This document shows positions 28,601 through 35,400 of a stretch of 64,000 bases of DNA, piece after piece. The notes under the pieces are model-generated. The model saw only the letters and a list, made by a program, of their open reading frames with translations. It did not search any database and was not told the origin of the DNA. Every line of letters starts with the position of its first letter. The stretch's first letter is position 1. The position numbers were made by a program, and so were the translations under genes. Source of the DNA: JAEUUM01 sp038326165 (GTDB taxonomy: Bacteria; Bacteroidota; Bacteroidia; Chitinophagales; Saprospiraceae); the NCBI GenBank assembly GCA_038326165.1, contig JBBQJT010000012.1:1-64000 (forward strand), written 5' to 3'.

Positions 28601-30712
28601 TATAATTCCACAGAAATTGAAAGCAGATCCTGAAGCAGAAACCACTATACTATTGGTGGATGAAGCAAGACCTATGGTGTTGCCAGTAATATTGATCAAA
28701 CCTTGGGCTCCAAGTATTGCTGCATTAAAACCCGATATGTTTGTGGTTGTAATGTTTAAGTTTTGGATGGTATTGTTTGAAATAATAGAAACAACTCCTG
28801 CAGCCAAAGATAGATTAATTCCTCTAAAGTTGACTGTCGTACCAGAAAATGTCAAAGCAGCTCCACCACACAAAGGTGCATTTCCACCTATGAAGTTTCC
28901 TGTTACCAAGAAATTATTTCCAGTAGTGGTATTTGATATTTGAATACCGCCCCAAATGGTAGATGAAGATCTAGTAGCAGTCTGATAGATACTGTTGCCA
29001 GAAATGGTCCAATCTGTATTACCTCCTATGACATTGATTGCATAAGAAGTAGAAGCAGCTGCAAATGTGTTGAAGATATTACAGTTGCTGATTGTGTTAT
29101 TGGTATTGTGTGTTGCCAAGGTAGTTATAGTACCTGAAGCATAGACACCATTGGTAGGTGTCGTTAGACCATCTCTAATAGTACAATTGTCAATGATATT
29201 GTTGCTATTTCCCATTGGAGTGTTAGTTGTTGAAAACCATACCACACCATTAGCAGTGCTGGTATTAACACCCACTAAACTACAAAACCTTAGAGCATTG
29301 GAAGTAGCGCCATTGATCAATTGAACAGCATAACCTGTGGTTGTAGTATTAGATATAGTAAGTTGAGACACCCCAACTCCACCTGCGCGACCATCAATAG
29401 TTACAAAGTCACCCGCATTGAAACTAATAGTCCCGATTGTGCTTGTACTAGCAATTGATAATCCAACAGAACCTGTTTGAGGTCTAATGGTTAAATTATT
29501 AACAGCTGATGCACACAATAATTCAGGGATCACGATAGGGAATGCTGGTTCGGCAGAACTCACATAAGTAGTTTGTAATTCTAAAATAACAGGTCCTGAC
29601 AAACCATTGGCTTGTAGATCAGCAATTCCTGCTGTAATACTTGGATAAAAACCTGTTGGTCCAACAGTTCTGGTTCCTGTGACAGAACATCCAGCTGTGG
29701 TTGCAGTTCCTGAAAGCGGTGAAGAAGGCAAGTAAATTGGCCCACCACATTGACTTCCGTTGAATGAATAAACCCAAAAATAATATTGAGTTGAAGGCAC
29801 CAAACCAGTAGCCGTAAATGTTGTTAAAGCACTTGAGGAAACAATGACTCCACCCAAAGCTGAAGCACCTGGTGTATAAGTTGTGTTGTCCACTGGAGCA
29901 GTTGGAGGCGTAGGAGACGAAGTTCTTACCACCAAATAACCTGATGGCGCTCCTGCAGCGGCAGTAAAAGATCCACCTACCGTAGAAGAGGTTGGTGTTA
30001 ATACCAAACTAGTTGGCTGAGCCGATGGTATTGTTGGAGCTCCAGCGGCTACCAATGAAATTTCATCGATCGATCCAGGATTGGCACCTGCTACAGATCC
30101 GTCATTTGACCACATGAATACAAGTCTTCTGGTAGTACCTGCATAAGAAGCAGGAAGACAGATCGTTTGTGTCTGATAAACTGTTTGAACATTCAAGTTA
30201 GGAGGGCTAGCGTGAACCACTGCTCCCGGGTATGCTGTAGGTATATTTAACCAACTTTGAAAAGCTCCAGCAGGAGAATTCAATACTGGTGTTTGTGAAG
30301 TTGGCATTGAATAAACAGTTAAATAGTCAAAACTTGATTCTCCAGTACCTTTCCATTTGAATGTAAGTGTTATATTTGTTTGGCCGGCAGGGAATGTTAC
30401 ATCTCTGTAAAAATGAACAGTATTGGCCAAACCACCGTTGTAAGCCCAAGTTGCTCCTGCAGCATCATTTGAGATATAAGCACTGTTACTACCCGCAGAG
30501 GCTACAGCAACACCACCAATAAAAAAATTATTATTTGTACCTGGTGTTCCGTTTACTTCTGTCCAGCCATTCGCTGCAAAAGTGGAACCATTCTCAAATC
30601 CTCCATCTCCAGTAGGACTGATCAATGTTTGTGCATTCAAATTGCAAATGCAACCCAAAACCAAGATAGTTAAGGCGACGCAAGATCTTAAAGTGTGTAA
30701 TATATTTTTCAT
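16682..30712 (-). CDS. Giant multidomain adhesin-like T9SS surface protein (4676 aa)
   Basis: Starts at ATG 30712 with a signal peptide (cleavage near N26-A27/Q28). Domains in order, residues approximate: a jelly-roll or MAM-like region 30-230, an FnIII-like region 235-345, two long parallel beta-helix regions 350-1160 and 1270-1780, two cysteine-paired Ig-like repeats (ICAGQSITLSASGTGTFAWS, ICAGQSATLTASGGGTYAWS) 1840-2000, an SprB-like repeat near 2005-2070, a HYR-like domain near 2650 (NISIVLDPGECDK), P-domain-like blocks near 3030 and 3480, a dockerin-like region at 4325-4375 (AADVNKDEKVSSSDLLQIRK), a cohesin-like domain at 4450-4570, and a T9SS type-A domain at 4591-4676 ending KKMIIIE. 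It should be exported and held at the outer surface. From about residue 2650 it is paralogous to the 2323-aa protein upstream. No catalytic motif was recognised; adhesion or structure is the likely role. Confidence 0.9.
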   Translation of the reverse strand: MKNILHTLRSCVALTILVLGCICNLNAQTLISPTGDGGFENGSTFAANGWTEVNGTPGTNNNFFIGGVAVASAGSNSAYISNDAAGATWAYNGGLANTVHFYRDVTFPAGQTNITLTFKWKGTGESSFDYLTVYSMPTSQTPVLNSPAGAFQSWLNIPTAYPGAVVHASPPNLNVQTVYQTQTICLPASYAGTTRRLVFMWSNDGSVAGANPGSIDEISLVAAGAPTIPSAQPTSLVLTPTSSTVGGSFTAAAGAPSGYLVVRTSSPTPPTAPVDNTTYTPGASALGGVIVSSSALTTFTATGLVPSTQYYFWVYSFNGSQCGGPIYLPSSPLSGTATTAGCSVTGTRTVGPTGFYPSITAGIADLQANGLSGPVILELQTTYVSSAEPAFPIVIPELLCASAVNNLTIRPQTGSVGLSIASTSTIGTISFNAGDFVTIDGRAGGVGVSQLTISNTTTTGYAVQLINGATSNALRFCSLVGVNTSTANGVVWFSTTNTPMGNSNNIIDNCTIRDGLTTPTNGVYASGTITTLATHNTNNTISNCNIFNTFAAASTSYAINVIGGNTDWTISGNSIYQTATRSSSTIWGGIQISNTTTGNNFLVTGNFIGGNAPLCGGAALTFSGTTVNFRGINLSLAAGVVSIISNNTIQNLNITTTNISGFNAAILGAQGLINITGNTIGLASSTNSIVVSASGSAFNFCGIICGGGTPANLMNITGNTIAGIQMVVTGVPATVPGLRLISVQSTLAGSSYNVNNNTVGSTTVANSCTLNGNSSLLGIISFSIGVGQSMSQNTIGNLANLNTGLAASVTGMSAQGSGTSPNILGTFNVTGNTIRDLSSASASTTIVSALGFTIFGNGQTTGSNTVSQNNIFNISNSNNTAVATAAFGAVFNLPPAIPSLIERNNIHSISLANISSSGLNGVTGLQINTGNGTYQNNFIRVGVDGAGVDNNGNFIVTGITEAAGTNSIIFNSIYVGGQAVATGTSNSFAFRSTNVTAGRVVRNNIFFNNRSNAAGTGLNYALSLPGTVASQAGLVCDNNILFAPGTGGNLGLFNALPYNTLAAWRTATGMDWASLSANPQYIAPNGTSTTVDLHIQAAAATPVESSGAPIASAPQDFDAQTRASLTPTDIGADAGNFTPVADLTPPGISYIRLPATVCGTTDIALNDVLISDLTGVPTAGALRPRVYYRKASGTWFSQPGTLASGTATNGSWNFTIVAADMGGLATADVVSYYVIAQDIVATPNIGSFIGGVVATDVNTVITHPVNAFTTIIQSNLTGTIPVGIVGTYTTLTLGAAAYNAGCVSGNVVFSLTDVNYPTETFPITFNAIPTASASNTLTIKPAPGNSPTISGSSATCLIRFNGADWITIDGSNTIGGTTRDLTLTNTSIATNTAVVCVQSLGTGLGATNDAIRNTNIIGGSNTVATFGIHVAGTTVTTTATGDDNDNLTIQNNNINTVQYGIYARASSVAGDLGGLSITQNSIGSANPANYVVLRGIDLAFINGAVISQNNIFNLRSTTLTTLIGIENNGGIQNSSFTRNNITGIYAENTGGWGAYGINFNTATSVTNNLIANNFISDLRTVNYFSGTTFNPFGIRLVGGTNFTVANNSVHLFGLVTVGTGTTSTPSAFIATSTLVIGTVLKNNIFFNEQSFSLGTTSRAYSVYVPTGFVFADINNNDYFGISTAPTVYTVGFNGVNQLTLADWEAAYPADALSLNINPTFTSDTDLHIVSNECINQGGMPVAGVTVDYDGMARNATRPDIGADEFNGTDVTFAFTENSGIAANDGITCSGALVTLTATNGASYLWSPGGATTASINVNPIATTPYSVTVTLAAGCSRIFTQTITVNPNPTTAITPNPAAICAGQSITLSASGTGTFAWSTPPGGSANPITVSPAMSTTYSVTLTNSNGCSATDSRTVIVNPLPIAGILPASVTICAGQSATLTASGGGTYAWSTPPGGTDNPIVVSPITTTSYTVTVTSGAGCTAVATRTVNVNPITTVTPSVTLPSDCFAPNGSITLTLGGAAGPYTFNWTTSGGSGLINGNQNQTSLTAGAYFVTVTAGNGCTTTNTISLDLNPSCSTCPAIGSLTSSVTNSCKQTNFTLTASGLVGMGSTYGIQFKYSATALVNPYVGGISLGTIANGALTSGGTVATLSAPIPTAGTYFLYAILSPVPGDPTCRPSRSANISIQNCEPFISDPCSCINNATTLTNGQFNEVITVNAPSGQSWTISAVAGLFQPSSPAPPGAPINFPIGFVLTEVPLGGGISNYTLSGKHVDAIGYTVSVTNGSVTLGIGNNCFYPNPQINGLNLTYCANDANVTLNGTATLGGPPGGAATGTGSFTVNGAPNTIFSPSTLGAGTYPVIFTFDADNGVPTGAHPGCIQAITQSVTVNPVPTIVAVPSVSYCVGNVVPASNFTGTPVGGVVFTWVRTPGAIGLAPLNGVGNVPSFVATNAGATAISSTFTVTPTFTSGGVTCTGTPIMYTITINPTPTVTPQTNKIFCSGLPTGGIAFTGTATSYTWVNSNTGIGIPASGTGNIASWIPINLGALPIVGIIIVTPIFTGGGVNCPGAPNTFTVTILPAPRAVCQPATIFLDAAGNATLTIAQVNNGSLGGTITLSKTAFTCGNIGLNNVVLTVTDACLQTSSCVAVVTVVDNIPPTLTCPGNISIVLDPGECDKGIYFTNPSAFDNCEIAITTGMITSTFNSNNQFAGNMFNLTNNTTSPITINSFDGNINSAVGLPVSFQIFNTNPGINTYVGNTNNPAVWTSMGTANSTSAGINLPTNVPIGGLVLQPGETRGIYFILTSYNIATNSLRYTNNNNVYTNGDMTITTGIGKATPNFTGTNFAARSWNGTIRYSKIIGAPPTVVQIDNSGYTNGDLFPIGTTCLTYRATDFAGNTSTCQFCIIIAEYPNAKTALVCNDQIQVSLDEDCEALVGADDLLEGGPYGCYNDYIVEIYQNGKLIPGSPVINGSYIGDVLTGKVFDPVTGNSCWSNITVEDKLPPVLDCSDNVINCEDPITPGTTATVVQKFQTGAIPIADNALTTINLSTSGLPNPASVQNLDLNIFVDISHTWIGDIDAVLITPTGGTIRLFDRPGVPATGFGCANNNLQVMFDDQATLTAAQLEATCNTGAYAIQGTYQPINALTNATNVANMNGNYQLLVRDYAGGDAGALITLRFEFKYQNTLYNPDPTALDGCDNFVDVSFIDVVANQACASPYSKIITRTWKATDDYSNVDQCTQTIFVLRKQLADVLLPPNYDDIDEPALSCNDDYPTVAVTGSPVLGDCSNIGCTFKDQVIDVCQKSYKVIRTWTCLDWCTGVLVTHDQIIKVLDKIGPDFVCPSADQIIVSAIQPGSNNYQGCTAIVQLPWIAISDNCSTLNNIDVVVSTVDAQGFLYSATDPGADNFFVLELTPGNYTFTYTATDDCGNITFCTVVKQIKDGVSPVAVCDDAHNISLTDSVTVVSAVTFDDGSFDDCGPITFTARRLDNPKCQGNDATPFGPTVPFYCCDAKGGQDVTVELRVTDLDGNINTCWSVVKVEDKIRPAITCPPDITVWCGQPYTPTNLDTTIVCQTIGANISEVYARKYQFPIDVEGFPKGSIITDLDLGLNISHAYTNQLEVALISPFGVKATVFNTNSCPNQYGEDINVVFNDQAYDIDVFNSFGIKSPAEFQCVPKIPAIGSYNKGTVISTGEEFTVGQMRPQGDHLKLFNGYPLNNENSKLFANVQFNEIDANTNRISSFEVFNLLNALGLTDGQRLTLRYESNTGGSIADLTVGSYYLFRVVDAFTIELLPENATDIVSVPSGSSHKFQWASTWVLQVYDNSPVAGGKVNDVCLHITWGLPTALKPTVKDNTEACGIMLTWSDLDQPNPCYNNVIRRRWVATDMFTNSRACIQRVSFEDETPLVVQFPCDVTVSCNSAATSLEGFDINAYIALAANRPVHSGDCESVGIEPIVHELTVVPGACRKYIVKWKVIDWCQYDKNSTTQTPGGIALSFADLQEWFPTLPWHNQCSDFIPGFPNNILAFEDDGDGYFELTQYIKLIDVSKPVFASCKDTVICSSAACQQNVTLVASASDVCSPSSLIKYSWKVDAFNDGTIEFTSPFGVSSNTFNATVPFGKHRITWTATDGCGNFTTCSYIFYVKDCKKPTPVCINGLSAPNMPVQQMVTIWASDWENGSSYDNCCAFADLVFRVEKTKTSNGVDVPTTTSITFDCTEIGSQAVRVWVGDCGYDENSNGTIEDSERNWDFCETFILITDNDGVCPNNPMASVVGKVETETGVAVGGVNLTAVAAGYNFMTGNNGQFSFLLPTLQSYTVIPEKDNLPLNGVNTLDIINITNHILGKKALATPYKKIAADVNKDEKVSSSDLLQIRKLILNITTEFPGNTSWRFVDKSFKFLTNNELTEDFNETIQLDNLNGAQNLNFVGVKIGDVTNNVNPNAAIGNNETRSANKFILAVAEQNMTPGQEYKVNFTAKDFMNVGGYQFTIGFDVDALDFIGIEGVAADITGENFGLTFLESGKITSSWNGKSITTLTDNDVLFSITFKANKTSKLSQSISINSSLTPAMAFDANEEAMDVVLEFNNHNGTIESSNFELYQNEPNPFKEFTTIKFDLPEASQATLTIYDVTGKVVKAINGDFAKGSNLVRIDRTEVPAFGTMYYQLDTDTHSAVKKMIIIE

Positions 30713-30746
30713 CGGGAAAAAATTTGTAGCTTGTCTTTTGATTGGA

Positions 30747-31193
30747 TTAGTTGGCTTTATTTACTTCCAGAACTGGAATTGCATTCAGCCCTTCTATTAA
30801 TCCAGGCAGCAAAGCATGATAGATATAATTATAATCTGCACCCTTGGCAATAGTATCAGTGCTAATATCTTGTTCAAGTTTTTTTAATGAGGCAACCATC
30901 GCTTCCGATACTGACACATTAGAAAGAATATTGGAACGCAAGCTTTGAACCAAAAGACTGTAACCATTAAAATTGGCAACCTCTTGAGGATCTAAACTCG
31001 GTTGTGCTAAAAAATTGTCAACTCTTGCTTTCTCACTGCTTAAGTAAGTATCCAATTCTGCAGTAGTTTTAAAAACGCCACCAGCTAAATCAGGATAAGC
31101 TTGCGCGTTGGATGCGAAGCTGCAAAGCATAATAATACACACTGCCAAACAATGTCTTAAGGTCATAAAATGATTGGTAAAATTGGTTTTCAT
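30747..31193 (-). CDS. Small secreted alpha-helical protein preceding giant protein 1
   Basis: 148 aa when started at ATG 31193 (MKTNFTNHFMTLRHC), giving a clear signal peptide that ends SFASNAQAYP. An ATG at 31211 would add six residues. The mature part is rich in helix-forming residues and has no cysteines or recognised domain. It lies 34 bp before the giant gene and is presumably co-transcribed. The second unit (39455-39907) has a similar protein: 150 aa, the same AQAY cleavage site, a helical mature part and the same place before a giant gene. I do not recognise the family; a partner or secretion accessory of the giant protein is inference. Confidence 0.75.
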   Translation of the reverse strand: MKTNFTNHFMTLRHCLAVCIIMLCSFASNAQAYPDLAGGVFKTTAELDTYLSSEKARVDNFLAQPSLDPQEVANFNGYSLLVQSLRSNILSNVSVSEAMVASLKKLEQDISTDTIAKGADYNYIYHALLPGLIEGLNAIPVLEVNKAN

Positions 31194-31577
31194 AGCAAGC
31201 GATTTATTCATGATGGTATTAGGACCTAGCTGAGGCCGGTCAATTGGTTTGATGAGTTCAAATTTTTTAAAGCAATGACTCTTGGCGTCATAAGTGAATG
31301 CCAATAAAAGCACAAATCTGATGCGCTGTAAGAGTCTGAAAGAAATGTAAAATTGAATGAGGGAACCAGGTATTTCATGAAATACCCCAACACTTGCTCA
31401 TGAAAAGAAGTGTGTGTCGATGAAAGTAAATAAGTGCAATCAGACTGGTTGTAGCCTGATAATACGATGTTCATGGATTCCGAATTAATATGTTTGTTTC
31501 CTCCTGAAGTATCAGAAGGCGTATTAATCGGCTAATGGGAGTTTTAGTAGTTCTTTGACAGACTTACCTTAACCCCA
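31194..31577 (-). promoter_or_regulatory. Long 5' leader of unit 1 with an 18-bp palindrome
   Basis: From the predicted start site near 31571 to the ATG is about 380 nt without a convincing gene. It holds the perfect palindrome GGTATTTCATGAAATACC at 31369-31386, which could be a protein-binding site or an RNA hairpin. Confidence 0.5.
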
Positions 31578-31608
31578 CAAAGGTAGAGACAAATTGCAGT
31601 GTTGTCAA
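31578..31608 (-). promoter_or_regulatory. Promoter of unit 1 (small protein plus 4676-aa giant)
   Basis: Minus strand: TTG (31608-31606), a 20-nt spacer, TACCTTTG (31585-31578). It matches the Bacteroidota consensus and has the same -7 box as the promoter of unit 2. Confidence 0.75.
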
Positions 31609-32329
31609 GCATTAATTTTGTTTTTTTAACATTAAATTAATGTATCAAGGCAATAGATTTTTATATATGAACTAATCAATATGTATATGTACTTAATGAC
31701 TAGATGCCTACTTGCAATCAAGCTACAAATTGGCTAAACCAGTAAGGTATTGGAATTGCAAAAATAAATCTGCAATCAGACAATTACAGCCGCTGAACAC
31801 TGGTCAGATGCACAATAAATTAACTAAAATGCAAATCGGTTTATTTCCTTTAGCACAAGTACCAATTCGAATCTTCAATTTATAGCTTTCATTCAGCCTC
31901 TTAGATGTCGCTTTTACCTCACGTTCCGATTCCATCTCCGTCTAGTGGCTTGGAGCGGATAATTTGTCGCTATATTGATCGTCCTTGATTTCATGCGTCT
32001 CAGATCCGCAATTCTAACGTTCAGGGTGAAATAATACCGAGGAGATATTCACATTAATCCAAACTACAATAGCTGTCGGCATTAACCACTGTTCAAAATG
32101 GTCTATCTACCATTTCACAATGGTATAAAACTAAAATGCCCCATTCCGTCTGAAGAGAGGAAGTAGGGAAACTATTAAGAATATTATATTTTCTACCGAC
32201 GAAAAATTATGTAAGTCCAATGTATCAAATCAATGCGACTGTAGCTACCGGATAAACCACTGTAGGAAAGGTTTTGGTTAGCATTTCACGATGGTTGCAC
32301 AAAAGCACTTGAGTTTAGGGCATAAAAAA
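31609..32329. other. Intergenic region between the two giant-protein units
   Basis: About 720 bp with no credible gene. It holds an imperfect duplication: a segment starting TTAACCACTG at 32081-32130 and one starting TAAACCACTG at 32253-32306, both including a CATTTCACRATGGT block. The first copy contains the inverted repeat ACCATT/AATGGT around TCAC. Confidence 0.45.
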
Positions 32330-32360
32330 AGCCCCCCCCCGAATTGCTCCGGAGAGAGGC
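32324..32360 (-). terminator. Terminator of the 2323-aa giant protein gene, with a G9 tract
   Basis: On the minus strand, GCCTCTCTCCG pairs with a G-rich arm (nine consecutive G at 32340-32332), partly through G-U pairs, followed by seven T residues. It lies about 70 bp after the stop codon. The homopolymer makes the stem unusual. Confidence 0.75.
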
Positions 32361-32432
32361 CATCCCAAAAACCGATTTATAGTTTTCGCTAGAAATCGAT
32401 GAGTGGTATTAGAAGGTTTTCACCCATCTCGA

Positions 32433-35400
32433 TTAATCGATGATGATCATCTTCTTAACTGCAGAGTTCGTATCAGTATCTAACTGATAGTACATAGTTC
32501 CCGCAGCTGGAATTTCAGAGCGCTCGATACGTACAAGGTTAGAACCTTTAGCGAAATCACCGTTAATAGCTTTCACAACTTTACCAGTTACATCGTAAAT
32601 AGTAAGTGTTGCTTTGCTAGCTTCAGGAAGATCGAATTTGATTGTTGTAAACTCTTTGAATGGATTAGGCTCATTCTGATACAACGCGAAGTTGTTAGAA
32701 GTAACAGTACCATTATTGTTGTTAAACACAAGAGCTACATCCATAGCTTCCTCGTTAGCATCGAATGCCATAGCAGGCGTTAAGCTAGAGTTCACACTGA
32801 TAGCTTGGCTCAATTTAGCAGATTTATTAGCTTTGAATGTTACAGTGAACAATACTTCATTGTCAGACAATGTAGTGATTGATTTGCCATTCCAGCTAGT
32901 AGTGATCTTACCGTTTTCTAGGTGAGTCAAACCGAAGTTTTCACCTGTGATGTCAGCAGCAACTCCTTCGATTCCTACGAAATCAAGAGCGTCAACATCG
33001 AATCCGATAGTAAACTGGTAACCAGCGATGTTAGTGAAATCTTTTGCAGTAAAGTTAACTTTAACTTCTTGACCAGCAGCAACATCTTGATCAGCAGTAG
33101 CTAGAGTCAATTTGTTAGCAGAACGAGTTTCGTTGTCACCAGTTGCGTTGCTACCATTTGCGTTGTTGGTAACGTCACCTACTTTAACAGAGATAAAGTT
33201 CGCGCTAGTAGCAGTGGTTAGTTTGTTGATCTGAATAACTTCAGGGAAGTTTTCAGAAAGCGGATTGTTCGTAGTGAACTTGTAAGCTTTATCAACAAAT
33301 CTCCAAGATGTGTTATTGCTAAATTCAGTAGTGATATTCAAGATCAACTGACGGATTTGAACAAGGTCAGCTGCGCTGATTTGCTTGCTCTTGTTAACGT
33401 CAGCAGCGATCATTTGGTACGGAGAACCTAAAGCTTTCTTGCCTAGGATGTGGTTAGTAATGTTAATTACGTCAAGTGTATTCACACCGTTCAATGGATT
33501 AACATCTTTAACTGGTACAATAGTGTATGCTTGTTGAGTTGGAAGCAAGAAGCTGAATTGACCGTTGCTAGCAGACGTCAAGTTGTAAGAACCTGCAGTC
33601 AAGTTAACACCAGTAACAGCTTTTCCTGTTTCTGTTTCAGTAGTACCTACAACAGCAGCCATAGGAACGTTAGGGCAAACGCCATCATTGTCAGTGATCA
33701 AGATAAATGTTTCACAGAAATCCCAGTTTCTTTCAGAATCTTCGATAGTTCCGTTACCATTTTCATCATAACCACAGTCACCAGCCCATACACGTACAGG
33801 TTGAGAACCAAGTTCAGTACAATCAAATGTTACAACAGTAGTAGTAGGTACATCAACTCCGTTAGAAGTTTTTGTCTTCTCAACACGGTATACCAAGTCA
33901 GCAGTTGCACAACAGTTGTCAACAGATGAATTTGATACCCAATCAGATGCCCAGATAGACACCATCTTTTGTACTGGCATGTTAGGAGCAGAAAGACCGT
34001 TGATACAGATAGGTGTAGGTTTCTTGCAATCTTTTACAAAGAAAATGTAAGAAGAAGTAGAGAAATTACCACAACCGTCAGTAACAGTCCAAGTGATTCT
34101 GTGCTTTCCAAAAGGTACAGTTGCGTTAAATATTGGTGAATTAACGTTGAACGGTGACGTGATATCATTCGTTCCGTCGTTGAATGCATCAACTACATAA
34201 CGGTAAGTAAGAGAAGTACTAGGAGTACAAACATCTGTAGCATTAGCAGTAAGAGTTACGTTCTCTTGACAAGGGCCATAAGAACAGATAGTAGTGTCTT
34301 TGTTGGTGATTACTGGTTTAGAAGTATCAATCAACTTGATATACTGTGTGTGTTCGAAGTAACCATCTCCATCATCTTCAAAAGCAAGAATGTTGAAAGG
34401 GAATCCAGGGATGAAGTAGTTACACTGGTTGTGCCAAGGTAAAGTAGGGAACCATTCTTGAAGGTCAGCGAATGATAAAGCGATACCACCAGGAGTCTGA
34501 GTAGTAACATTCTTATCATATTCACACCAGTCAATAACTTTCCACTTAACGATATACTTACGACAAGCATCAGGAACTACAGTTAGTTCGTGAATGATTG
34601 GCTCGATACCAACACTTTCGCAGTCACCTGAGTGAAGTGGTTGGTTAGCTTTGTCAGCAAGATAAGTATTGATGTCAAATCCAGCAAGAGATACAGTACC
34701 GTTAGGACCACAAGTAACTGTAACGTCACAAGGGAACTGAACTACCAATGGAGTCTCATCTTCGAATGATACACGTTGGATACATGCACGAGAGTTCGTG
34801 AACATATCTGTAGCTACCCAACGACGACGGATTACATTGTTATAACAAGGATCTGGCTGATCAAGATCAGTCCAAGTGAACATGATTCCGCAAGCTTCAG
34901 TGTTGTCTTTAGCAGTTGGTCGCAATGCAGTTGGAAGTCCCCAAGTGATGTGTAAATCAACTTGATTAACTTTTCCACCAGCAAGAGGTGCGTTATCATA
35001 TACTTGTAGTACCCAAGTTGTAGAGAATTCAAACTTGTGGCTAGAACCTACAGGAACTGAAACGATATCAGTACCATTTTCAGGTAATAATTCAATAGTG
35101 AATGCATCAACAACACGGAAGATGTAGTATGAACCTACTTCTAGTGCATTGATAGGACCACCTGTGTTGCTATCGTATCTCAATGTTATACGTTGACCAG
35201 TTGTCAAACCTAGAGCATTCAACAAGTTGAAGATCTCAAAGCTGCTCAAACGGTTAGTATTAGCATTGATTTCGTTGAACTGTACATTAGCAAATAATAA
35301 CTTGAAGTTTTCGTTATTCAACGGGAAACCATTGAACACTTTCAATTTGTCAGCTTGCGTGCGCATTTGACCTACTGTGTAGTTAACACCATTGTCAGAA

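Noticed and set aside
16682..30712. Periodic repeats in the giant gene that might suggest a CRISPR or satellite array
   Set aside because: The periodicity is that of protein repeats (beta-helix turns and Ig-like domains); spacing and sequence vary as coding repeats do and the frame is open throughout.
31226..31474. Minus-strand open frame upstream of the small secreted protein of unit 1
   Set aside because: It lies in the leader between promoter and start codon, has no signal or domain, and overlaps the extended frame of the small protein.
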